From positions 1-57,207 of the forward strand of contig NZ_QJSX01000021.1 of the NCBI RefSeq assembly GCF_003217515.1: DNA of 57,207 nucleotides. Direction: 5' to 3'. Made by a program: the position numbers and the translations under genes. How positions within the stretch are numbered: position 1 is the first letter of the stretch; every line of letters starts with the position of its first letter. The DNA is from Deinococcus yavapaiensis KR-236 (GTDB lineage: Bacteria; Deinococcota; Deinococci; Deinococcales; Deinococcaceae). The notes under the pieces are model-generated. The model had not been told where the DNA came from and made no database searches. It was given only the letters and a program-made list of their open reading frames with translations. This document shows, piece by piece, positions 40,171 through 48,196 of this stretch.

Positions 40171-40882
40171 CGCGCCGAGCCGCATTCTGCTCGCCGAAGA
40201 CGATCCCGACATTCAAGCCATCGCCCAGATCGCCTTGGAGGACGTCGGCGGCTTTCAAGTCCACTTGTGCGCCTCGGGCGCCGAGGCCTTGGCGCAGTTC
40301 GCCGACTTCGCGCCCGACCTCGTGATGCTGGACGTGATGATGCCCGGCATGACCGGACCCGACACGCTCAAGGCGCTGCGGGAACTGCCCGGCGGACGCG
40401 ACGTGCCCGTCGTGTTCATGACCGCGCGCGTGCAGGCGTCCGAAGTGCAGGCGTACCTGGATCTCGGCGCGATCGGGGTGATTCCCAAGCCGTTCGAGCC
40501 CATGACCCTCGCCGAGGACGTGCGCGCCCTGCTGCACGATCACTCGGCGAACACGGAGGCGCGGGAGGACGACGAGTTCGAAGCCCTCGTGCGCGCTCAA
40601 GGCGAGCAGTTCCGCCAGCAGTTGCCCGAACGCCTCGCGCGGATACGCACGGTCTTCGAGCGCGTGCGGCGCGGCGAGACCGAACCTCGCGCCCTCTCGC
40701 TCGAAGCGCACGCGCTCTCCGGAACGAGCGGCACCTTGCAGTTCACGCGAATCGCCGAGATCGCCGCGCGCATCGAACGCGATCCCTCCTTGGCGGACGC
40801 CACCTTGCACGGGCAGGACGTCGCCCGGCTCGACGCCCTCGTCGCGGAGCTCGAAGCGGCCATCGGGGAGGCGGCACGATGA
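40163..40882 (+). CDS. Response regulator receiver fused to an HPt domain
   Basis: 239 residues, ATG 40163 inside the last codons of the kinase gene. Receiver domain 1-120 with Asp13-Asp14, phosphoacceptor Asp57 in VMLDVMMPG and Lys109 in PKPF. A linker is followed by a four-helix HPt domain (about 140-235) whose phosphohistidine is His183 in EAHALSGTSG, the HxLxG pattern of phosphotransfer proteins. It probably accepts phosphate from the hybrid kinase receivers and passes it on, for example to the single receiver at 30819. A receiver and an HPt in one protein could allow phosphate sinking. No DNA-binding part. Confidence 0.9.
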   Translation: MIDAPSRILLAEDDPDIQAIAQIALEDVGGFQVHLCASGAEALAQFADFAPDLVMLDVMMPGMTGPDTLKALRELPGGRDVPVVFMTARVQASEVQAYLDLGAIGVIPKPFEPMTLAEDVRALLHDHSANTEAREDDEFEALVRAQGEQFRQQLPERLARIRTVFERVRRGETEPRALSLEAHALSGTSGTLQFTRIAEIAARIERDPSLADATLHGQDVARLDALVAELEAAIGEAAR

Positions 40883-40938
40883 ACGCGTTCGCTTCGAGCG
40901 TGAAGCTTCGATCAGTTCCGTCGCCCGCGCGCGGTTCC

Positions 40939-40944
40939 TAGGAT
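40939..40944 (+). promoter_or_regulatory. -10 box of the leaderless acyltransferase gene
   Basis: TAGGAT 6 bases before the GTG start at 40951, with no Shine-Dalgarno sequence. Confidence 0.5.
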
Positions 40945-40950
40945 GAGACT

Positions 40951-43473
40951 GTGACGACTTCCCCGCAGCCGACGGCAACCTTGCACGCGTTGACGGGCCT
41001 TCGCTTCATCGCGGCGGTGCACGTGGTGCTCTACCATTACGGGACGCGCACCTTCGAAGGGCTGCCCGCGTGGATCGTGAACATTCTGCACGCCGGATAC
41101 GTCGGCGTGACCTTGTTCTTCGTGCTGTCGGGCTTCATCCTGACGTACGTCTACCTCGACGCGGACGCTCGACGAACCGTCGACGCCCGCAAGTTCTGGA
41201 TCGCGCGCGTCGCCCGCATCTACCCGGTATACCTGCTGGGATTGCTGCTGTGGTTGCCGTTCTTCCTCGGAAAGGCGGGCGGAAACTTCATTTCGCCGCT
41301 CACTGCCTGGATCACGGGCGTCACGGCGCCCGTCGCTTTGCAAGCGTGGATTCCCAGCGCGGCTTGCGTGTGGAACTGCCCCTCGTGGTCGGTGTCCGTC
41401 GAGGGCTTCTTCTACCTGCTCTTTCCGCTGCTCGTCGCGGTGTTGTATCCGCGTCTGCGCGTCTCCACGCCCGTCTCGTTCGCGCTGACCTTCGTGGGCT
41501 TGTGGGCCTTGTCGTTGCTTCCGCCGACGATCTACCTTCTCGCCGAGCGCACGGGCGCCTTTCACGGGCAGTACGAAGTCTGGCTGGCCGCCTTGAAGTT
41601 CAATCCGCTCACGCGCCTGCCCGAGTTCCTGATGGGCATCACGCTCGGCAAGTTCTACCTCACGAGGCGCGCCCAAGGTCACACGGACATTCGCGCGGGC
41701 ACCTTGCTCGGACCGATCGTCGCGTTGCTGATCGTCGTGATCATCGCCGTGAGCCCGCGCTTTCCGTACGTGTACCTGCACAACGGGATGCTCGCCCCGC
41801 TGTTCGCCGCGCTGATCTACGCGCTCGCCACGAACCGAGGCGCTCTCACGGCCGCGCTGTCCGTTCCGCTGCTCGTGTTGCTCGGCGAGGCGAGCTACTC
41901 GCTGTACGTGTTCCACGCCCCCCTGTGGGACTGGCTGTACAAGTTCGCGAGCGGTGCGGGCCTTCAGACCAACGAGGGCACCAGCTTGCCGTTTCTCGCC
42001 GCGTACCTCGCCATCATCGTCGGCGTGTCCGTCTTGGCGTTTCGCTTCATCGAGATCCCGGCGCGCGACGCGCTTCGCAACCTGCTGTCCGGCAAGCCTA
42101 TTCGCAGCGCTCCGAAGCCGCGTGACGCTTCCGTTCCCGCCGTTCGCTTCAATCCGCGCCGACCGGAGTTCCTCGCCGGAATCCTCGTCGGCCTCGTCGC
42201 CGCCGGAGGGTTCTTGCTGCACCCGCTGTTCGCGCGAGCCGAAAAAGTGCGAAGCTCGCTGCCGGTCGCCGCGCCGACCACCGACGAGGTCGGCGCGACC
42301 GGCAGCCTGCTCGACCCGGCTCGCCTCGCGCAAGGCGTCGAAGCCGCCGGTTGGCGTCCCGTCGGCGGGCAGTGGACCGTCAGCGACGGATCGGTCGTAC
42401 AGAAGCAAACGCAAGGCTACGACCTCAACCTCGTGTCGAGCGGCGTGTACGACGCGCCGTACGTGTTTCGCGTCGCCTTCCGGCTGCTGAGCGGAAACGG
42501 GGGAGGCGTCATCTTCAACGCGCCGAACGCGGACTCCAAGAACGGCGCGCAACTCGTTCGCTACACCGACGACGGCAGCGGGATCTTCTGGGGCCGCTTC
42601 GACGCGAGCGGAAAGTTCACCGGGGACGGCTTCGCGCAGACGCTGCCGCCCGAGAAGGCGGGACGGCACGTCCTCGAACTTCGCGTGGCCGAGTCGACGT
42701 ACGGCATCGTCCTCGACGGGCGTGAACTCGTCGCGAACGCGCCGCTGCGCTCGCCGTCGGGTCACATCGGCCTGCAAACCTCCGTGAGCTCCGTCGCCTT
42801 CGACTCGGCGGAAGTCGTCAAGGAAGGAATCTCCAAGGCCCAGTCCGTCGCGACTCCCGACGCCTCCGGGAAGAAGGCGCCCGCTCGGCCTGATACGTCG
42901 GCGTCGACCGAGACGCCCGGCACCTCTACCGCCGACACCTTCCGGGAGACGTTCGCCGCCGCGCCCGACAAGGCAGGCTGGTCGGTCCTCGGCGGCACGT
43001 GGGCCTTGAAGGACGGCGCGTTCGTCGAGACCACCGAGAAAGGCTTCGATCAAGTCCTGCGGCTCGACAAAGTGTTCACCGCTCCCTTCACGTTCTCGAC
43101 GACCTTCCGAAACCTCACCGGAAACGGCGGCGGCGTGGTCTTCGGCGCGTCGGACAGCACGGATCGCTCTGGACGCCATCAAGTTCGCTTCAGCGACGAC
43201 GGCACCGCGCTGTTCTGGGGATACTTCGACGCGAACGGCGACTTCGTCGGGCAAGGCTCGGCGAAGACGCAAGCTCCGGGAACGGCGCCTCACATCCTGC
43301 GCGTCGACACGACGCCGAAGACGTACAGCCTCGCGCTCGACGGTACGAACGTGGCACGCGACGTGCCGCTTCGAACGCCGTCGGGCCGCGTCGGCTTGCA
43401 AAGCTCGGCGGGCACCGCGCGTTTCGAAGCCGTCGAAGTCACGCCGGGCAAGGCGACCGCGTCCTCTCCTTGA
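40951..43473 (+). CDS. Membrane sugar O-acyltransferase fused to two exported lectin-like repeats
   Basis: 840 residues. Residues 10-390 form an acyltransferase-3 (OafA/YrhL-like) domain: LHALTGLRFIAAVHVVLYHYG with the active-site His region, LFFVLSGFILTYVY, RFWIARVARIYPVYL-type segment, WSVSVEGFFYLLFPLL and the final membrane segments. After a further hydrophobic segment (about 408-428) comes an exported tail with two homologous about 160-residue beta-domains (445-610 and 660-830), each with GW...GG.W...DG, GNGGGV(I/V)F, V/I RY/FSDDG..(I/L)FWG.FDA.G.F and a final PSG..GLQ.S pattern, joined by a Ser/Thr/Pro/Ala-rich linker. They look like LamG/DUF1080-type glucan-binding folds. It likely acylates an extracellular glycan held by the tail. 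Confidence 0.87.
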   Translation: MTTSPQPTATLHALTGLRFIAAVHVVLYHYGTRTFEGLPAWIVNILHAGYVGVTLFFVLSGFILTYVYLDADARRTVDARKFWIARVARIYPVYLLGLLLWLPFFLGKAGGNFISPLTAWITGVTAPVALQAWIPSAACVWNCPSWSVSVEGFFYLLFPLLVAVLYPRLRVSTPVSFALTFVGLWALSLLPPTIYLLAERTGAFHGQYEVWLAALKFNPLTRLPEFLMGITLGKFYLTRRAQGHTDIRAGTLLGPIVALLIVVIIAVSPRFPYVYLHNGMLAPLFAALIYALATNRGALTAALSVPLLVLLGEASYSLYVFHAPLWDWLYKFASGAGLQTNEGTSLPFLAAYLAIIVGVSVLAFRFIEIPARDALRNLLSGKPIRSAPKPRDASVPAVRFNPRRPEFLAGILVGLVAAGGFLLHPLFARAEKVRSSLPVAAPTTDEVGATGSLLDPARLAQGVEAAGWRPVGGQWTVSDGSVVQKQTQGYDLNLVSSGVYDAPYVFRVAFRLLSGNGGGVIFNAPNADSKNGAQLVRYTDDGSGIFWGRFDASGKFTGDGFAQTLPPEKAGRHVLELRVAESTYGIVLDGRELVANAPLRSPSGHIGLQTSVSSVAFDSAEVVKEGISKAQSVATPDASGKKAPARPDTSASTETPGTSTADTFRETFAAAPDKAGWSVLGGTWALKDGAFVETTEKGFDQVLRLDKVFTAPFTFSTTFRNLTGNGGGVVFGASDSTDRSGRHQVRFSDDGTALFWGYFDANGDFVGQGSAKTQAPGTAPHILRVDTTPKTYSLALDGTNVARDVPLRTPSGRVGLQSSAGTARFEAVEVTPGKATASSP

Positions 43474-43496
43474 AGAAGGGCGCGGTCGCCGCGACG

Positions 43497-45284
43497 TCAG
43501 TAAGTCGCTTTCGCCGCGCCGAGCGCGCGCGCTTCGAGCAACTCGACGGGTGAGGACGAGGCGGCGGCCATCAACCGCCACGTGCCCGACACCTCGGAAC
43601 TCGTCAGCTTCATCGTGTACGGCGACTTGCCGCTCAGGCCGTAGAAGTTCAGCGTCGTTCCGTCGAGCGTAAAGGTCAAGGCGCTTCGATCGACCTTGAT
43701 GCCCATCGTGCCGAGCGCCGTTCCGAGCCCCGCGTCGGAACGCGTGCGCGCCATCTCGACGTTGTTGACGAACAAGCGCCACAAGCGGTTGGACTCTTCA
43801 CGCCGCACTTGAATCTCGCGTCCGCTCGTCGCGTTCACCACCCCGATGGCGAGACCGTCGCTCGTCGGTACGTTCACTTGCCGGAAGCGCAGCGAAAACG
43901 TCACCGAACCCGAGTATCGCAAGGGCGCCGTGAAGTAAGATCCGCCCGCGTCGAGATTCACGCCGGCCGGGAGGGGCGTCGTGCCGTCGATGCCGTTCAC
44001 CTTACCGAGCGTCGCGCGTCCGTCGTACAGCGACACGGGCGCTTCGCCGTTCGTGCCGTACTGATTCGTGAACGCCCGCGCGAAGGACGTGCTCGCAGGA
44101 CGAGGCGCGCCGTTCTCGTCGATGAGGCCGAAAGGATTGCGGTACGACGTGGGGGCGGGGTCGAACGCCGCCCACGCGATGAGCCCCTCGAAGCCGAACT
44201 TCTCGGCCCAGTACACGCTTTCCTCGACGGCTCGTTTTTGCATCTCGGGCGTGCTCGGCGTGCTGGGCCGCGTTCCGACGGGCAGATTCCACTGCACGTT
44301 CGGGACGATCATGCCGTTGTCGTCGTCGCGCGCGGGCCAGCCGAGTTCGGACAGCACGACGGGTTTGCGCTGCGTGTTGTTGTCCTGGATGTAGCGGAAG
44401 ATGGTGGCGGGCACCGCGTACGGCCAAAAGCCGTTGTCCGCCCACAGGTAGCTGTTGAACGTCAAGGCGTCGGACAGTTCGTAGATGCTGCGGCTTCCCT
44501 CGGGCGCGTCCGGAAACGACTTGAAGGTGTTGTCGAACGCGGCGGAGTTGACGTACACCTGCAAGTCCGGGGCTTCCTGCCGAATCGCCGCCTTGAGCTT
44601 GCCCATCCAAGTGAGGATGCGCGTCGCGGTCGTCGCGTCCGCCCACGCTCCGAAGCCGTCGGGCTCGTTCTTGAGGTTGACGCCGCGCACGTTGGGCTTC
44701 GTGCGAAGCAGACGGACCAGCCAGCGCGTGTACGCCTCGTGGTACGGGTAATTCGATTCGAGCGTGTCCCAGTTGAATCCGCCGTGCTCGTTGGTTTCCT
44801 CTTCCATGAACAGCGTCGGCAGAACGTCGAGGCCTTCGCTGGCGGCGATGTCGATGAAGCGGCCCACCGTGGCGAGGCGCGCGTCGTTGAAGTGCCCTTG
44901 ACCGTCGGTGAAGCCCAGCGTGCCGAGGTTGCGGTACTCGACGTCGTAGAAGAGGAATACGCGAACGGTGTTGATGCCGAGGTCGCGCTTCATCTGCTGC
45001 AAGTCGGCGCGGATGTCGCTCTCGGTGAGGCGGCCGTCCTCGAACTCGGGCCACCACATGGGATTCACGGCCTTGCGCGGCCAGTACATGCTGCCCTTGA
45101 GCTTGGCACCGGACGTCGTGAGGCCCGTCGCGACCACGCGCCGCGCGTTCGGCGCGGCGGTCGAGCCGTTTCCGGAGGAGGTCGAGGGGAGAGGCGTCGG
45201 AAGACGCGTGCACGAGGCGAGGATCAATGCCGTACTGAGAAGCGCGAAGACTCGGGTCGAACGGCGGCGGTGAAGTTGATGCAT
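43497..45284 (-). CDS. Lipoprotein glycoside hydrolase, GH5-like, with C-terminal lectin-like domain
   Basis: 595 residues. Signal sequence with lipobox LASC (Cys25) puts it on the outside of the membrane. A (beta/alpha)8 barrel (about 60-405) has the clan GH-A acid/base Glu207 in NLKNEPDGFG and nucleophile Glu313 in VLSELGWP. It resembles cellulase/mannanase-type enzymes but the exact family and substrate are unclear. The C-terminal domain (about 420-590) is a beta-sandwich of the same general type as the tail repeats of the acyltransferase encoded convergently 23 bp away. Probably trims or turns over the local polysaccharide. A 180-nt leader with stable hairpins precedes it. Confidence 0.85.
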   Translation of the reverse strand: MHQLHRRRSTRVFALLSTALILASCTRLPTPLPSTSSGNGSTAAPNARRVVATGLTTSGAKLKGSMYWPRKAVNPMWWPEFEDGRLTESDIRADLQQMKRDLGINTVRVFLFYDVEYRNLGTLGFTDGQGHFNDARLATVGRFIDIAASEGLDVLPTLFMEEETNEHGGFNWDTLESNYPYHEAYTRWLVRLLRTKPNVRGVNLKNEPDGFGAWADATTATRILTWMGKLKAAIRQEAPDLQVYVNSAAFDNTFKSFPDAPEGSRSIYELSDALTFNSYLWADNGFWPYAVPATIFRYIQDNNTQRKPVVLSELGWPARDDDNGMIVPNVQWNLPVGTRPSTPSTPEMQKRAVEESVYWAEKFGFEGLIAWAAFDPAPTSYRNPFGLIDENGAPRPASTSFARAFTNQYGTNGEAPVSLYDGRATLGKVNGIDGTTPLPAGVNLDAGGSYFTAPLRYSGSVTFSLRFRQVNVPTSDGLAIGVVNATSGREIQVRREESNRLWRLFVNNVEMARTRSDAGLGTALGTMGIKVDRSALTFTLDGTTLNFYGLSGKSPYTMKLTSSEVSGTWRLMAAASSSPVELLEARALGAAKATY

Positions 45285-45470
45285 GAGAAGCCGATTCCCT
45301 TTCGGTTGCCTACTGGCGCGGAAGGCATAAAAAGCGAGAAGAACTGCGAGGTCGGTCGCACCACTGGCTCCCCCTGCTCGAGGTGCCCGGATTACAGAGC
45401 AGGGTTCAAAGCCTCCTGCGCGGTTTCGCGCGCGAGGAAAACGACAAGCGTTGTGTTAACACTATATGAA
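45285..45470 (-). promoter_or_regulatory. Structured leader of the glycosidase gene
   Basis: On the minus strand a -10-like TATAGT (45461-45466) overlaps a 10-bp palindrome GTGTTAACAC (45453-45462). Downstream, the leader has a hairpin CCTC..GCGCG/CGCGC..GAGG (45412-45437) and a second with an 8-bp perfect stem CCCTGCTC/GAGCAGGG and 17-base loop (45372-45404), then GGAGCCAGTGG. No good Shine-Dalgarno sequence precedes the ATG. The arrangement suggests an RNA-level switch but matches no riboswitch I can identify with confidence. Confidence 0.5.
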
Positions 45471-45584
45471 TTGGATGTGCAATCGTGATGAGGAACATCA
45501 TTTAGAATTGCTCAGAAGGTTCTATACACGTTTCTCACTTAAAGAAACGTTGCTCTCCTGAGCGACAGCCTCGCGAGAAAGAAG
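45471..45584. other. Intergenic stretch after the HD hydrolase gene
   Basis: Contains an inverted repeat ACGTTTC/GAAACGT (45528-45550, 9-base loop) that may end the HD hydrolase transcript, though no T-run follows. No gene seen. Confidence 0.4.
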
Positions 45585-46268
45585 TCAAAGTCGTGTCGGG
45601 TCGAAGTCGCGCGACTTCACACGCGAACTTCCCGCCGCGTGCTGAAGCGCGTCCACCGTGCGGCGAAGCTCGCGAATCAGCGCGACCAAGCCACGGCGCT
45701 CCCGCACGTCCTCGTCTTGCGCGCGACGCTCGAACGTCTCGGCGAGTCGCTCGTAATACCACAGCGTGCCCGAACGTCCCGCCGTGAACCGCTCGAACAC
45801 GGTCTCACCGACGTCGCTCGTCAGGAAGTCCAGCAGGATCGCCCGCACGTTGTACAGCTTGTCGGCGCCCGACACCAGAAGCGTCGAGGCGTCCTTGAGG
45901 GCCAAGCGATCCAGGTACGCCACCTTGCGCTCGGCCCACGGCGCCTTCACGCCACGCTCGTCGGGCGCCGCGTCCGTGCAACCCCACATGAGACGCGCGA
46001 CCTCGTCGCCGAACGACTCCTCGATTTCGCCGGCGATGTCGAGCGCGCTGCGCCCCGTGTTCGTCGGGCCGTCCTCCAGCGCGTCGTGCAGCAGGCCCGC
46101 GATCGCCTCGTCCTCCGAACCGCCGAACTCCAGCACGAGGCTCGTCACGCCCAGCAGGTGCGCGACGTACGGCGTACCGCTGCCCTTGCGGGTCTGCACG
46201 GCATGCAGGCGCGCGGCGAACACGAGGGCCGACTCGAAGCGGGGCGACAAGGACGGGGAAGAGGTCAT
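45585..46268 (-). CDS. HD-domain phosphohydrolase, MESH1/SpoT hydrolase-like
   Basis: 227 residues from ATG 46268, which has TACGGT 6 bases upstream; the frame is open 28 codons further but without support. HD-domain residues follow the SpoT/MESH1 order: AARLHAVQTRKGSGTPYVAHLLGV, GLLHDALEDG (the metal-binding HD), a middle KVAYLDRL and the ADKLYNVRAILLD motif matching the A-D-(R/K)-L-x-N pattern of (p)ppGpp 3'-pyrophosphohydrolases. There is no synthetase, TGS or ACT domain. It may be a small alarmone hydrolase or act on another nucleotide such as NADPH. It is divergent from the ABC exporter genes. Confidence 0.82.
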   Translation of the reverse strand: MTSSPSLSPRFESALVFAARLHAVQTRKGSGTPYVAHLLGVTSLVLEFGGSEDEAIAGLLHDALEDGPTNTGRSALDIAGEIEESFGDEVARLMWGCTDAAPDERGVKAPWAERKVAYLDRLALKDASTLLVSGADKLYNVRAILLDFLTSDVGETVFERFTAGRSGTLWYYERLAETFERRAQDEDVRERRGLVALIRELRRTVDALQHAAGSSRVKSRDFDPTRL

Positions 46269-46274
46269 GCACCG

Positions 46275-46280
46275 ACCGTA
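46275..46280 (-). promoter_or_regulatory. -10 box of the leaderless HD hydrolase gene
   Basis: TACGGT on the minus strand, 6 bases before the ATG. Confidence 0.45.
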
Positions 46281-46411
46281 CCACGACCGCCAAAGGTCGG
46301 CGTCGCCGTTCGCGCCCCGCTCGGCGCCTTCGAACGGTGAACGTGCCCGCATCCGTCTTCGACACGCCTCCAGCCCACCTGTGCGAAACTGCCTTCTCGA
46401 ATGAGGTCGAC

Positions 46412-48196
46412 ATGCTGCAAGTCCTGACCGAACTCGCGCCCTACCTGCGACGCCACACTCGTCAGTACGTGATAGGCGCGGTCGCGGTCGTCCTGACCGC
46501 CTTTTTCGTCACCCTTTCTCCTCGCGTGCTCGCTCGCGCCATCGACGCGGTCCGCAGCGGCCAAGCCGACACGGCCACCTTGACACGCTTCGCCGCCACG
46601 CTCGGCGCGATCGCCCTCGGCGCGGCGTGCTTCAACTTGCTGCAACGACGGCAGATGATCGTCGCGTCACGGCAAATCGAGACGGAGTTGCGCGACGACC
46701 TGTTCACGCACCTCACCACCCTGGACCGCCGCTTCTACGACCGTTCGCGCACGGGCGACCTCATGAACCTCCTCGCGAGCGACCTCTCGACGGTGCGCGA
46801 AGTGCTGGGTCCGGGCCTCAACATGGGAAGCCGCGTGACCCTCATCGCTGTCGGCGCCCTCGTGGGGATGTTCACCTTGCAACCGTTGCTCGGAACCCTC
46901 GTCGCCGTCGCCGCGCCCGTCATGGTGAGCGCGGCGGCGTTGCTGCGCCGCCGCGTCGCGGCCCGCTTTCAAGCGTCCCAAGCGCAACTGTCCGACATCG
47001 CGGCGCGCACCCAGGAAAACTTTGCGGGCGCGCGCCTCGTACGCGGATACGCCCTCGAACAGCGGGAACTCGAGGTCTTCGAGGCGCTCAACGAGCAGTA
47101 CGTACGGCTGAACTTGTCGCTCGCGCGCGTCGAGGCCGCCTTGCCCGCCGTGATGAGCTTGCTGATGGCCGCCGCGTGGCTGACGATTCTTCTGATCGGC
47201 GGCCGCCTCGTGATCTTCGGGGCGGGCCTCACGGTCGGCGAGTACGTGGCGTTCACGACGTACCTCGCGCTTCTCGCGGGGCCCGTCGTCGACATCGGCC
47301 GCATGCTCAACATCTACCAGCGGGGCGCCACCTCGTGGAGCCGCTTGCAGCGTCTGCTGCTCGAACGTCCGCGCGTCGCCGACTCGGGCCGGACCGACCC
47401 CTCGGTGTCGGAATTGCGCGGCGACTTGGAATTTCGCGACGTCACGCTGCAAATCGGCGGCGTGACGCTGCTGTCGCACGTGAACTTGCGGGTGCAAAGC
47501 GGCACGAGCGTCGGGATCACGGGCCGCACGGGCGCCGGGAAGAGCTTGCTCGCCGCGCTCGTCGCGCGGCAATTCGATCCCACCGAGGGCCGCGTGCTCA
47601 TCGATGGGCACGACGCGCGCGCCCTTCCCCTCTCCGTGCTGCGCGAACACATCGGCTTCGTGCCTCAAGAGCCGTTCTTGTTCTCGGACACGCTCGCGCA
47701 GAACATCGCGTTCGGCCTCGCCGAGACGCGTGACCCGACCGGACCGCGCGTGGCGCCGCCGGGCCGCGTCCAAGAAGCCGCTCGGCTCGCCGTGCTCGAC
47801 GCGGACGTCCAGACCTTTCCGAATCGGTACGACACGATGCTCGGCGAGCGCGGCGTGACCCTCTCGGGCGGGCAACGCCAGCGCACGGCCATCGCTCGGG
47901 CGTTGGCGCGCGAGCCGCGCATCCTCGTACTCGACGACGCCTTGTCCGCCGTGGACAGCCACACCGAGCGCGCGTTGCTCGGCAACTTGCGGGGCGTGAT
48001 GCGCGGGCGAACCGTCCTCGTGGTGTCGCACCGCGTGTCCGCCCTGAGAGACCTCGACCAGATCGTGGTGCTCGACGGCGGACGCGTCGTGGGGCGAGGC
48101 ACGCACGACGAATTGATGGCGGCGGGCGGCTTGTACACGGACTTGGTGCGGCGGCAACGCGCGGACGACTCGCACGACGCGGGGGAGAACTCGTGA
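46412..48196 (+). CDS. ABC exporter half-transporter A (degenerate catalytic Glu)
   Basis: 594 residues from ATG 46412 with GAGG 5 bases upstream. Type IV (B-family) exporter: six membrane segments (about 18-300) and an ATPase domain with Walker A GRTGAGKS (371-378), Q-loop FVPQEPFLFSD, intact signature LSGGQRQ (484-490) and Walker B LVLDDALSAVD in which Asp509 replaces the catalytic Glu. It pairs with the next gene, which overlaps it by 4 bp, as a heterodimeric exporter of the TM287/288 or BmrCD type. Substrate unknown; lipid, peptide or drug export are possible. Confidence 0.92.
   Translation: MLQVLTELAPYLRRHTRQYVIGAVAVVLTAFFVTLSPRVLARAIDAVRSGQADTATLTRFAATLGAIALGAACFNLLQRRQMIVASRQIETELRDDLFTHLTTLDRRFYDRSRTGDLMNLLASDLSTVREVLGPGLNMGSRVTLIAVGALVGMFTLQPLLGTLVAVAAPVMVSAAALLRRRVAARFQASQAQLSDIAARTQENFAGARLVRGYALEQRELEVFEALNEQYVRLNLSLARVEAALPAVMSLLMAAAWLTILLIGGRLVIFGAGLTVGEYVAFTTYLALLAGPVVDIGRMLNIYQRGATSWSRLQRLLLERPRVADSGRTDPSVSELRGDLEFRDVTLQIGGVTLLSHVNLRVQSGTSVGITGRTGAGKSLLAALVARQFDPTEGRVLIDGHDARALPLSVLREHIGFVPQEPFLFSDTLAQNIAFGLAETRDPTGPRVAPPGRVQEAARLAVLDADVQTFPNRYDTMLGERGVTLSGGQRQRTAIARALAREPRILVLDDALSAVDSHTERALLGNLRGVMRGRTVLVVSHRVSALRDLDQIVVLDGGRVVGRGTHDELMAAGGLYTDLVRRQRADDSHDAGENS

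Noticed and set aside
45320..45410. c-di-AMP riboswitch (ydaO type) upstream of the glycosidase
   Set aside because: Only flanking pieces resemble the consensus; the central conserved element is missing, so I list it as an unknown structured leader.
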